A DNA stretch of 64,000 bases from Ascaris suum (GCA_013433145.1 CM024171.1:4891065-4955064); one strand, 5' to 3'. Numbered from the stretch's first letter, positions 51,601-63,247 are shown. The notes: generated by a model from the letters alone, not told the origin. Made by a program: numbers and translations.

Positions 51601-52767
51601 TTTGGAAATGAGGATGCCTCGCAAATGACATATGGGTGCTTTGTTGAGTAGAAGAGTTGTGACGTACTTGCCATCACCAACACTTTCGATTTTCATCAGC
51701 ACGACAATGACTTCGGGTTTTGTTTGTAAGACCATTCTAAAGAAGTCGGACGTTGTTGACGAATCAAATGGCGCTTGCGCAAGGATGTACTGCCTTTCCT
51801 AGAAATATACTTCCCAACGATTACGCCACATCTTCAGTGAACCATCAGCAATGTTTGTAAACCTCATTTGAGTGAAATTTAGCTGATGTTTGGGATCTGT
51901 ATAGCAATGATCGACATTCATATGACTCTAGCTTTATTGTGTTCACACTGCTGAAAGTCACTTTGAAATGGTTAGTTCCAAAGGGGAAATCCCGCTGCCC
52001 TTCGAAATTTGGCTCATCTTAAAGGGAAAATTTGTTTCGAGGAATACTCCTCTCCTTTAAAATGGGGAAAATCAACGTCCAAATCCTTATTTATTATGGT
52101 AATTGCTTACTCTTTACATTTATCACAATTACGAATCGTAATGAATTGAAACCATTTCGAATTATTACCAAATGTTTTCTGGAGTGAAGTTCTGAATTCA
52201 AAGGTTTCTGCATCTTCCCTGTTCAATTTTCCACAGCAATTTGAAACCATCGAGAACCTCTCCAATTATGGGTAATTGCGGAAGAGCTTTTTTATAAGAC
52301 TTTTTACCAACAGGAATTACCCATTACCCTCGGATAAAAAAGACCAGATATTGAGCCAGATGTGAGGAGAGTGCTGCGACAGCTTAATTCTTGGACAAAA
52401 ATAGGACTCTCCTGGATTTGATTTCTCAGTTTCATCACTAGTCTCCCTCGCTTAGGCCAAGTTCATTTCCTTATCATCGTTTCTGAGAAATCCATAGAAA
52501 TAGGAATTATTAGTTGCTCTCTCCCTCATCCGATGAGAAGCATCAGAAAATTCCTCTTCCATCCTCCCGTAGTTCACATGGATTTATCAGTTTTTATGGG
52601 ACCCTGAGCCTTCTTTTTGTAATTAATTCATTTTATGCTTTCAATTTATCGCTTAATCCATTGAAGTAAATATCAACGAGCCTGCGAACAGCCATCGACC
52701 CATGAAGCATGATAATAATCCGGATTATCGTCCAGAATCACTCGCGTCTTATCGACCAAAAATATAT
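48645..52767 (-). CDS. Divergent protein tyrosine phosphatase domain protein (5' end incomplete)
   Basis: Classical PTP fold, nematode-expanded type. Exons on the minus strand: 52682-52767, 51668-51798, 50472-50673, 49602-49748, 48645-48746 (TGA), about 222 residues. In order they encode DIFLVDKTRVIL and NPDYYHASWVDG (the substrate-loop region), ERQYILAQAPFDSSTTSDFF (FIATQGP region), KPEVIVVLMKIESVGDGKLL, the WPD loop as NSWTDD, the P-loop as IVCPSGAHRAG, and the C-terminal YQRWNTFDHFELF. The catalytic Cys, the Arg of CX5R and the WPD-loop Asp are kept. However, HCSAGxGRTG has lost the His before Cys, the sixth-position Gly and the Ser/Thr after Arg; the WPD Pro is Thr; and the Q-loop Gln appears replaced (NTFDH). 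Activity is therefore doubtful. The first intron fits only if a GC donor (CAG|GCTCGT) is used. The exon with the KNRY motif and the N-terminus lie upstream, unresolved. Confidence 0.87.
49210..49458 (+). other. Coding-like segment opposite to a PTP intron
   Basis: Inside the 855-nt PTP intron (48,747-49,601) two plus-strand frames look coding. One reads RLSTPCPTRSSRSSVENSRE and runs to a stop at 49,456-49,458. The other reads SDTLIKEQRRKLKRDFMACS and stops at about 49,447, with G/C-rich third positions. A pyrimidine-rich acceptor (GTCCTCGTTTAG) lies at about 49,280. It may be an exon of a nested or decayed gene, or chance. No start or partner exon was found. Confidence 0.22.
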
Positions 52768-55700
52768 CTGTAAATAAAACATGGTGCTAACTGAAAGGGG
52801 CGTTATATCAAATAAGATGTAAGACGGAAGCGAGGCTCTTTAATAAATGGGATTATCAAGCTGCAAAACTCATACAACTTTTAGCTACGAACGAAGTTCC
52901 CAAAGGGTAGAAATTTGTGTTTTCGAGAGGAACTAGTTTTTTGTTTGGTAGGAACTAGTTTGCTCAGAAAATTCTGACTATGTATAGGTCAAACATGTCA
53001 AAATAAGTCATATTTAGAGTATAGTAAATGAAGAATTATAAAGGTTTCGAAAATGATCACTGGGGGGAGGGGCGGGAGAGAGGAAGGAGGAAGTTTAAAG
53101 CAAAGGAGCGGGGTCTTCGGATTTGTTATGCTTTCTGTGACAGCCTATAAAAAACTCCACAGCGACGCCACAGTTTCTTAGCACTAAGTGCGTTACACTA
53201 TATGTTACGATGGAAGTCGTGGCTGAGTTCAACTTGAGAACGACATACAGCAACTTCTACACAGTACAATACAGATTGTCTGCAATATTCGAAAACCTAT
53301 CCCTTCTCCTCCTCTACCTTTAATGTGGTTGTGCGCTACCTTCGGCAGACATGAGCAGGTTTTGATCAAGAGCCGGTCATAATAAACAGTGATGTCACTT
53401 TACCTATCATGGTGCTCTAATGGTAATTGAGTTGTCAAAGCGGATGGATGTGCCATCGAGCCATCGCAAAACTACAAGTTATAATGCTGATATAATCGTA
53501 TACAACCATTCTAAATATAAGTACGAACTAACGATCGGGGTATTTATTTTTTGAGGCGTTATCTTTTGCGAAAAACGCGAAGAACGTGGATGATTCTCGT
53601 GAAACGTTATGATAAACTTCAGCTACTCCATCGCCCACCTTCTTTCCGATTGTTTTTAGCTGAAATTTTATAGCATTGAAGTGAACTGCATAGAAGTTGA
53701 AGAGGAAAGGAGGACTGAATATATTTTAATAACTAAGCATTAACTTCCTATTTTAATTCTCTCTACATAACTGCTTAAGTTCTATTCAATAAAGCTGCTG
53801 TAAGTTAGTGGCGAATTTCGTGTTTGTTATTGCTGTACATTGAATACTACGTTCAAATGTTCCAAATAACTATTCAGCAATAAAACGGGAAGTATTATGC
53901 GGTCATTTTATGTTGTTCCCTTGAAAAATTCAACCTCCAACCGTTTGCAGTACACAACATTACATTTTGTTCAATGCGAAAAGAGCGGACAGCTTCATAT
54001 AATCGCCCTTTTTAGCATCCCAATTGTAAAAAACGTTTCAAAAAAATGCAGCCTCGAGGGACGTTCAAGTGGGCTGTATTTTTTCTGCTTCCACTATCTA
54101 CTTTTTATGGAACGTTCTAAGATATCGTTGATCATGCCAGGGTCTTTTTGAATCCTTAACACCTATACTTACTCACTGCTAAGCACTACTGTCATTGTTT
54201 CGTTTCCTCGCAGTAATTTGAAATCTTTACATAAGGCAATAAATCTTCGCTAATAGTGTTCTACTCTCTATTTTTAAAAAAGTGGCAAAGTAATTGTGTA
54301 TCATTCTCATAGTTTCGAAAGGATCGCATCCTGAACTCATCTTGAAAGAAGAGAGGAAAAAGACATGTTTTTTGTTCTCACACGGATGTATCGTCATAAA
54401 AGCTTCTTTAAGCCAGCGACTGAGTTATGCTCCGATCGTTGTTATTAAAGGCATGCTAAGCGAACTGCCAGATATCGAGTTGGCATGCGTTTGAAGATTA
54501 GAAGTTAGCGGGTACTACCGTGATGGATGGAAGGATAACTGCTGGTCAAATGTGGAATGCTCTTTGATATGTGACCGCCTACAAGGATACATATAAAATG
54601 AAGATTATTACTCTTACTCGCATTTTATGGCAACTCCAACGGGTCGGTACGATGATGACTGATTATTGTACAGCGAATATAAGCGTGCGGGGAGTACAAC
54701 TGTGCGCAGAAGGGTAAAATAAGGGCTCGGGTAACGATCGAACTCCTTGATAAGTACCATCTGAATCTTCGCGATTGTTTCTCAGAGCTATTTAACACAC
54801 CCCCATTCCTCCTCCTCTCACACCTTTTCAGCTTTTAAGCTGCAACTGAGTCGTTCCGATTAGCACACTATTGGTGCATCTATGTAATAAATGTCCATTC
54901 GCCTAAATTGTAGTTTTGCTCGTTGTTGCTGTTCATGCCCACATGCTTCTGCATGTTTTCGCCCTTCGATTCGTTGGAACAAATAAATAAATGGAGGAAA
55001 TAAAATGGGGTTTGTTTAGATGAGGGACTCTACTTGGTTAATAAATGAGTTAATGAGATAAAATGAGCAATAACAAACACGTATGGTAAGTGCGTGCGGT
55101 GATGGAATATTTTTGGTTTTACCGCGTCGTGTTGATCGCGAGCTTCGCATATTCTCGAAGTTTAATGCGACGGCACCCTCTTTCGTCTGTACTGTGTCAA
55201 CTAATCGCGATACCCTATAACGAGATCTCATCAGATCAAAGTAATACTAACAGTAGTTTCATAACTCTCATTTACTGTATGGCTCATTAAGGTATTTATG
55301 CTCCTTGTATCAGCACCAGTCTATATTACTGACACAGAAATAGACGGGAATAGTTTTGAGCATAGCCTGGCTGGCTTGCAATGCCACTGCAAGAGAATGG
55401 TCCATCTGATGCAATGCAATGAAAGTATCCCATCAACGCTTGCACATGGAAGTGTCATTAAAAGAGCTGTAAGCAAGCCATAAGATTTTGTCATTCCAGA
55501 TATTCCTGATAAATTCCACTACGATATGACTACGATATGATGGTGTTAGGCGTGAGAAGTCATATGAATGCCGGAGGGATTAGGGCTAAGATAGAGTAAA
55601 TGATGGAAAGACGAAGAATAGAGTATCTTTAATATGCGTTCAAAGAACGTCGAGATCGCTAATAACTCGATTTAACATCTTCGAAGTGGGTCGGCATCTC

Positions 55701-56915
55701 CTTTTATCATTACCATATATTGCAGGTCAATCAGCAAATCGGGTGAGCACCTTACATTGCTTCACTTCAGTACGCTATCACTCCTCACTGTCAGAGAGGT
55801 GAATGCTTAATCAACCGGACAGAGAAAGGCTTTGAAAAAATTACGAGTGAGTTACATTGGATAACTGAGCAAATTTTAAATAATACGCTAAGTTCACGTT
55901 TTTTTGAAATTCGAAGAGACAGAGTCCTTTTACGAAGATAGTTTCGACTATTCTTCTGAAGTGATCAGACGGCAAAAAAACTGAATTTTTCCGGAACTCA
56001 TGGAAGTGACAAATCCAATTCATCACATCTGTAAAGAAATCTCATTTTTATCATTTATAAATGAGCATTCAATTACCACACAGAAATCGAAACTGCACAA
56101 ATTCTCGCTAAATATGTTGAAAAATTTCGATTTCAAGAAAAGCGCTACGCACATTGTTCCACTGAGTCGTTCAATCGACCGCTCAAAACGACGATAAATA
56201 ATCAAAATGCAATTGTGTTGAAGCAATGGAACATATCAACACGAACAGCTATATTTGAATTTTTCTTTCAATTAACAGTCGAGCGGCAGTGAATTGTACA
56301 TTTTTAATTTCACTTAAGTAATGCAGTTTTTCTACTTTCAAAGAAGTGAAAAAGAAAGCAAACTATTGCTGCAACACGAATGCCTTAAATTATAATTGGA
56401 GTGTTCTGAGCTAATCAAAGTGGAGTAGCAAATAGGATTTCAGCTCACCCATTCAGCTGGCAATGGACCGATCGACCGATCGAAAGAATTAGCGTCAGTT
56501 GGTTATATAAACCAATTTACGTATGAGTTCGTTTTCATTAGCTACCTGCCCGAGACACACAAAAAACATATTGGGTGTGCTTGGAAGCAAATGCAACTAA
56601 AAAAGCCACCAACACGGTTTTTTTTTCGGACGCTACCAGCGGTGTGAATGTTGATCGCATGTTCAAATATCTGATTTACTTATGTTCAAATATTGTTCGA
56701 ATATCTGATTAAATCTATACAGATCGGTAAACGCGCAACAGCAATTCATAACAGGCAGGAAATGATCGATGAAGTGTGTTATTGATAAGTATGGTCCCGA
56801 GTTGCAGGTCGACTTTCTTGATCAACTGCTAGTGCAACGAAGCATTGTAACTTCAATTTCAGTCCACAGTGAAAAACTGGAGGTGTGGTCGTCAACACTA
56901 CAACAACCAATTTCA
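52768..56915. other. Region upstream of the resolved PTP exons
   Basis: This should contain a PTP intron and perhaps short 5' exons, including one ending in the usual KNRY motif, but none could be identified. A minus-strand frame around 55,150-55,230 (NFENMRSSRSTRRGKTKNIP) is basic, like nematode PTP N-termini, but its phase is unproven. Plus-strand ORFs 53897-54151 and 54294-54494 look random. Short direct repeats occur near 55,519-55,541 (ACTACGATATG twice) and 56,662-56,712 (TTCAAATATCTGATT-like). Confidence 0.35.
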
Positions 56916-56918
56916 CCG

Positions 56919-57461
56919 TTATCTCCACCCAGTCAGAACGGGAGAGCGATTAGTGATGTGATCTTGAGGTGAGCCGAAGAGAAAATGGACAGATAATGCA
57001 ACCTCCACAGATTCGAACGAGAAGTGAATGTCTGGTAGCACAGTACGAGAAGATGAAATATAGGACATAAATGTCATTTGCCACTCATTACCGTACTCGA
57101 CACATGCAGTAAAATGATGCGTTGCTTCGGTATGTTTATTGGAAACGTTAACACAATCTTCAAGAGGTGCTATCCACAAGAATCCGTCAAACAGAGGATG
57201 GGTCGTTTAGGTTACGGCAGGATGTCCATTATGGATGCGCCGTCTTTTGAGCTACATGTTTTTTCGGATGTCTGTTGACGAACTGAGCGCACAGTGGACA
57301 CAAAATATCGTGTCTTCGATATATCCGGCACATCGTTGTCTTTTTCCGTAAACGCCGCATAACAAGCAGTTGGGAATTCGATTTCGCTCACTCCAAATTT
57401 TCCCGACAATCCTTGCTCGATAACCCCCACTGAAAACTGGTAAAGAAGAAAGTGAAGTCAC
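56919..57461 (-). CDS. Candidate minus-strand exons, possibly 5' part of the PTP gene
   Basis: After the acceptor CCAGTTTTCAG (about 57,440) two frames are open. One reads GVIEQGLSGKFGVSEIEFPT and then CYAAFTEKDNDVPDISKTRY. It resembles the start of nematode PTP domains (GVxGLxxEF...AFxxN...DVPxxDxTR) but would duplicate the next-exon motif and lacks NRY. The other frame reads NCLLCGVYGKRQRC and IEDTIFCVHCALSS, with a CxxC...CxxC pattern that suggests zinc binding. A downstream ORF (56919-57179) reads DGFLWIAPLEDCVNVSN. These cannot all be right, so the functional call is inference. Confidence 0.28.
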
Positions 57462-58135
57462 TTCTCGAGCGAATTTGGGCTCAACTGGTGCGAGGAGAGG
57501 TTATTATGAACCTTTGACAACTAATGATACGGTGTGGCTGGATGAACACAGTAGCCTTCAATGGTACTACTTGCAACATTTGAGGATATGATATTATTTT
57601 TCAAATGGCAAATGTTTCGGGATGCATGTGATTGGAGCTGGTTTTCGGAAACAAGTCCTCCGTCTTCTTCCGCCCAAAACGAACGCAGCTTTGTCGGGAT
57701 TTTCCTGCAAAAAAGCTTGCTGCTCTAGCCCAAAACTTCTTTCATGCATTTTTTTGCACCGAGGTGAGGGGGGGATAGGCCTTCTTGGTTCATTCAGAGA
57801 CATTATTTTAAAAGGGAACTGCTCCCATCTCTTCACTTTCGATGAGAATTTTGGAATCAACGGTTTCTCAACTCAATATTGCATCGAAGTTGGAAAATCA
57901 GGCGATGTCGAGTTTGTGGGATAAAAACTTGTTGTAAAAATTATTGGAGAAAGTGACACATAGTAGCTGATTAAACATAGTATAAACTGAATGAATTTGA
58001 TACGCACGAAGTCTTTTCCACTGTTCTTTTGTTGTTTTGTTCTGTTTCCTTCTCTTACTTGACAGCCACCCTGCACAGGTGCTAACCAAGAGATAAAACT
58101 TATCGCAGTTGAAAATTCCCCATAAACACAGTAAC

Positions 58136-58283
58136 CTCTTCTATAGTTTTCGGATCACTATTTTCGCGTGGCTTTGGAATTCCTATTCTTCTTGAAGATT
58201 TGGATTTTCTCATAGAATTTTTCCGGAAGTTTTGCTTTTTATTGACTTCAGTGTCTGCCTGCTGCTGAAATGGGAGGGCGGAG
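58136..58283 (-). CDS. Isolated basic exon, gene unassigned
   Basis: A 148-nt minus-strand exon is flanked by a strong acceptor (TTTGGCTTACAG) and a GTTACT donor. It reads SALPFQQQADTEVNKKQNFR and then a Lys/Arg/Ser-rich stretch (RKSKSSRRIGIPKPREN), ending in DPKTIEE at phase 0. It lies between the TTBK-like kinase stop (59,299) and the PTP exons, on the same strand. A basic N-terminal extension of the PTP is the simplest assignment, but an independent gene is possible. A further coding-like piece with acceptor CTTTTTTGCAG lies at about 57,600-57,720, with three open frames. Confidence 0.4.
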
Positions 58284-59298
58284 CTGTAAGCCAAATAATG
58301 ATTTTTTTCTCCAGGAGAACGGTAGGTATCCGGTTTGCCATCTTTAATATGAATTCCTTAGTTCATTCGCTATAATTTTAATTGCTGTGTACCCACTGAT
58401 CACCTCAATTTTCAAAAACATACCGATCATTTCTGTTAATGGACGTTTCCCGTATTCTTACAGAGGGCCAACTGCACTCGCTAAATGCCCCTCATTTTCG
58501 CCGCATAATAACGTTTACCGCCATCCGGCGTTGTTAGAATTTAAGGTATGGATTTGCAACCGAAAATCTTTGTAAAAATTCGAATAATTTTTGAGAGGTT
58601 CAAACAAGATTTGAATTTCTTGGCTTCTCGTCGACATGAAATTTCTACATTCTCCATTCGCCGTCCCTACTCTCGCTCCTGCTCGAGAGACCGCTTCTGG
58701 TCTCCTCCACCGAAAATCCTTATCGCTCGCCCAAATTAATCCGTCGCCAAGTTTAATATATGACACATATCGATAATGCTCATGGGTGTGTAAAAATATA
58801 CAAAATATAGCTTATGTCGGTAGTGGATAGTTGAGTGGAAAATATGTGCGAAGGCATCGGGAATGTGCAGACGAGAAAAAACCTTACACCTCCAATCGGA
58901 TTTTGAAACTGAAACGAATGGGCGATGGTCGTTGTCGGCTAACGTTTTTCTGCGAAGCAGCTCTTTGAGATGATGGCAATAAAGAGCAGAGGTCAAAAGA
59001 TGTGGTGCACCAATCAACGCATCCTATCTACAGTGAGTGCTACAAAGACGAGCCACCAACTTCTGTATGCAGTACTCAACAGGAGAGAGAAGAAAGAAAG
59101 AAATAAAAACTATCAAGCAGGAATAAATGTGAAAAGTAAGAAACTGAACGATAAAGAAACCATAAGTTTATTGGAACAGGAAATGGGCGTTAATGGGATT
59201 TCTCAACCTGTTCATTACTCGCAGGTTTATTTTCAGCGAAAGTATATTAGAAATTCAATAGGAAATGACTTCAAAGCAAATAAATAAGAGTATCGATG

Positions 59299-62200
59299 CT
59301 AACATCGTGCAGTACGACTGCTTGCATCCAGTGCATTTAGAGGGGAATCGTTCGGTGATGTAATTTGATGTTTTATTGTTGACGATTCCCAATCATACGG
59401 ATCACTAAATGAGTAATTCTTTTGCGTTATTGTAATCATCATCTGAAAGCATCAAATATCAAAGTTTCTTTGAATTCTTCACCTACATAAGAATCATTCT
59501 AATCCATAAAAGTGAGCTGGTGATGCATATGTTGTTGTAATTTGGGATATTCTATCCCGTTCCTCCCCCCCCCCCCCCCCCGTGCGTCCTCCATTTTTGA
59601 AATTCAGTTCATAGGCGATCCTCATCGTCGTACTAAAAACTGTCTTCGCACAGTAATAACCACTTTATTTAGACTTACGGTCGTCAAAAACTTTTTTGCC
59701 AGATTTTATGTTTGATTTCCTTTTTAAGGGCTATTGAATTGATACTTCAATTCTAAAATCAAATCGAGCGAATTTTGATCGTTTGAACTCATTTTTGAAT
59801 CAACCAAACAGTGTAAATAACTTGAATAAACCAACCAGTTAACATCTAAATGAAGCAAATTGAGCTGATATTAAATATTTTTCGAGAAAGCAATCAATAG
59901 GTGCTGATCACCTGTGCTATTTATTGCTATAAATTACCTGCTTACCGTTTCGTAAATATAAATATAATCAGGTCTATCCGCATATTTTAATCTTCTGAGG
60001 TGAGCCAATACTTTCTCATAGCAATCCAATTTACATTCAGCCGTAAGTTGCCTGTCGCTCGTTTTCTCTTTGAGATAAACAATGCGATCTTCCCGTCGTG
60101 TTCGTCCCCATGGTAGATGATTTGTTCGTAGATCAATTAACATATATATCAGCGACCAAAGATCGTCTACGCGACCCTTAATTCACTATAATGCAACCTT
60201 GAAAACAGAGAAGAGAGTTGTGTTAACGAATTGTTGAGGGAGTTACTCATACTGTGCTACCGGAGGTAATGCTAGACGTCACGAACTTCAGATTATTACT
60301 TACCCTTTGGGAGAATGACATCTCTCAGCAATTAGTAAAATGAATTGCCTGCATAGTAATACAATACAAGATAATGAAATAAATGATGTACGAGTCCAAT
60401 AATAATGATTCCTTCGATTAATAGTGCTGTTGGCGAGTAAGCGTCAGCAATAAGCCGAATATTTTGTGCTGGCCGTAAGAATAATTAAATAACGGTGCTT
60501 AGCGGTGCGTTGTGATTGATGTGTAAGTGTAGATAAGTGAGTTCAATGCCGCACAAAAATCGTCACTTTCAGATTCCACATTGCAACGGAGATTGAAAAT
60601 CTCTTGTTGTGCAACTGATATTTGCTGATCGGTTGCTAAGGACTGTGTTCATAACCAAGTAATTATTCCCCCCCCCCCCCCCCCCCTTATCTGTCAGCAC
60701 ATACCATATACATAAAACTCTGAATTAAACGGTGCACCTTCAAATGGTGGACTTCTGTGCTGTTTGCTCTGTTAAGCAGTGAAAGGATATAACATCGGTG
60801 ACTGTTTGATACTGCCTACCACAGGAGTAAAACAACCTAATTTTATTTATGATTACTTAAGTTATTTGATGGTTGTTTACGGTTATAACTTCGTGACTAG
60901 TTATGTTTATTTACTTGATAGTTACTAATAACGCATTTCTATTGATGATTATTGGTGAAATGTACGCAAAAATGCGATGCCTACCTGTTCGATCCGTTTA
61001 TGCGTATTCAGTGAACAATATCGAAGAGTTCCTCTAAGCAATGCCTATAATAACCAGTATATTACAAACCGATCTTCATAGTTCGCATGTAGTTGACATA
61101 CGTATACGTCACAGGACATAAATATCCTCTCTACTCACGAAACAATCACCGCTGCGATTCTTCTGATGCACTCAATTAAGTGCGAGGAATCGAGGTGCGT
61201 ACTGAAGCAATCGCTAGATGGAACTTTCCGGCAGAGCGTGCAGTGACCTCACGACAATCCTCGTATTTTTACAGCGATAACAAAATCCCGCTGCATTGCA
61301 ATCGACTGTTAAATAATGTCCCTTAGCGCCACACCGGCATGAATTCTTCCAAAATAAATGGAAAATTTCTGGAGAGAAATCCAATAAATACAATCGTTCT
61401 TTCCCTCTATCGCGTTATGTAAGTGAACCTAGGCTTTTGCATTAAACAAAGCCAACCGAACGGTTTTCCGTTCGTTTCAGCCGGCTTCGATTTGCCTTAC
61501 CAGTCACATGGGCTTCTTTTACAGCGCAACCGTTCGACAACAAACATAACTGAAACAAACCTTTTTCCTGGGCGCCCTTATCTGCCATTTACCCTTACGA
61601 CGATCGGCATAACGTCGTACCATTCCATAATCGATAAGGTAAATGATCCGACAATCTGCACCTGTTGCACCGATTGCCATATTGCTCGGTTTTATATCAC
61701 GATGCACATAGCCAACCTCATGAACCTTAGCGACCATTTAGATAAGCATAATTTAGTTACTGTTTTGCACTACTTCACTATTTTACGTCGCTCCACTCTA
61801 TAATTGAAGGGAGGAACCTGAAAACCTCCCGAAAACTCTATGACGGAGAGAATCTTTTTTAAACCACATGCTCAAAAAAAATTTACAATCTCTCAGCAAA
61901 GTCTACCAAAGTATTTTAGTCTCAAGTAACTCAAAATGAAACTTTTGCATTTTCATTGATAGGACAGTTGGAACGGATAACGAGGCGTACTTTAGGAAAG
62001 CCATTCTAGTAAATCAACGCTGAAGTTCTTTGTTAATTTTAATGTCTTCATTGCCAGTAGTTATTGTTTTATGGCGTAGAGATGTACAGTATACTCTAAA
62101 AGTTATATACCTGTTTTATGGCGTAGAGACAAAGGATTCCAACACGAAGAGTAGTGCTTTCACTGAATGATGATAGTTTATTACGACTCTTTAACTGAGT

Positions 62201-63247
62201 TAAATCCGGTCCGCATAGTGTCATCACAAGATAACTATAACATTAAACTTCAGCATGAAGATTCGGCAGCATCTGACGGAACTTGAATGTGAACACTCAG
62301 AAGCATGCTACTGTCGGATTTACAGCCGATGCGTTCTCACATTCGAAACGACGGGGTAAACAACGAAGCATTTATTGCTTTGCCTCAGGGCATATCTTGC
62401 AGACATTGGCGTATAGCCTTAAATGTTGTGATGCGAAAGCATGGAACGATAAATCGAAAACGATATATGGTGAGGTCACGAAGGTTAAACAACGCAGGTG
62501 AGAGTGGATGTGATTGTAGGCCTTTGAGAAATTTCAAAGGGAGGAGAAATCGCCCATTCGGACGAAAGTAAAGGAAAGCGGAAATTTTTAGTTTCGACAA
62601 GGAGGTGAGCAAAATTCGGGCAAAAACAATGAGAAGTTAGTTTTGAATAGAAACGATAAATTTGTATCCATATTTCATCCCGAAGATTCAGAAGGACATT
62701 TGCGATTCGAACCAGAACGGAGCAACAGCCCTCAATGCTGCCTCTTCCGATTCTTCCCAAACGACGCTTCTTGCTGCATGATGATCGAACATCTCGCTTC
62801 AAATATCAGTGATGCTACCTGTACATTTCTCGCTTTCCCGAGTGAAGCAGACGAACGGTATTTGGGCGATTCAAAAGACGCTTCAACACCTCCACTTCCA
62901 CCTTTAATATACTCTCTTCTGCTTCGTTCGACTCTACCTGGAAGGACACCTTTTAGAAAACAAGAACTCGACGATCGTTGAAAACAGGCGATTGATCCAC
63001 GATCGTTAGGAGTAATGTTAGCGCTAAGCAGTACATCAAAAATATACTGTTTCCATTGAGTTATTTTACTGATATAGAGTCTCGTCCAATGGTCCTCTGG
63101 GGCAATAGGCCAGAGAATTTCCCAATCTTCTGTTCTCACCTTAAGTGCTGCAAACAGGTGCTTGTCTTTTAAGCTTTGAGCCTTATAGACAGCTCCATAT
63201 GCTCCATTGCCAATTCGCTTCGTGATCTTCCAACGAGTTCCGATAAC
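59299..63247 (-). CDS. Tau-tubulin/casein-kinase-1-like Ser/Thr kinase (N-terminus incomplete)
   Basis: Protein kinase of the CK1/TTBK group, strongly expanded in nematodes. Seven phase-consistent exons on the minus strand: 63140-63247, 62819-62937, 62111-62234, 61561-61725, 60985-61044, 59946-60176, 59299-59442 (TAG), 316 residues. The kinase domain is nearly complete. It has glycine loop RIGNGAYGAVY, lysine in FAALKVE, helix C EVEVLKRLL, hinge YLVMTLCGPDL, catalytic loop YVHRDIKPSNMAIG, metal-binding motif LIDYGMVRRY (DYG rather than DFG), CK1-type activation segment LLRGTLRYCSLNTHKRIEQG, helix F DDLWSLIYMLIDL with LPW, and the family's terminal DPYDWE. A short Ser/Thr-rich tail follows. 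All catalytic residues are present, so it should be active. The first exon, with the start codon, was not identified; an ATG near 63,366 (MSIKTETKGRKAPT) is in the right place but its donor phase does not fit. Confidence 0.93.
59565..59581. repeat. Poly-C tract (17 C)
   Basis: Seventeen consecutive C in the kinase intron between 59,443 and 59,945, which is poly-G on the transcribed strand. Confidence 0.97.
60668..60686. repeat. Poly-C tract (19 C)
   Basis: Nineteen consecutive C in the kinase intron between 60,177 and 60,984, poly-G on the transcribed strand. It is the longest homopolymer of this kind in the window. Confidence 0.97.
62065..62129. repeat. 18-bp direct repeat copying an exon end
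   Basis: TGTTTTATGGCGTAGAGA occurs at 62,065-62,082 and 62,112-62,129. The second copy is the 3' end of the kinase exon 62,111-62,234 read on the minus strand (TCTCTACGCCATAAAACA before the last G). The first lies 47 nt into the following intron. Confidence 0.95.

Noticed and set aside
51431..51631. 66-codon minus-strand ORF between PTP exons
   Set aside because: It lies in the intron between 51,668 and 50,673, and the PTP motif alignment leaves no place for it.
57594..57924. Long ORFs on both strands (100 and 88 codons)
   Set aside because: Three minus frames and one plus frame are open together, which points to composition. No single frame has both start/splice signals and a family match, so it is only mentioned under the neighbouring exon.
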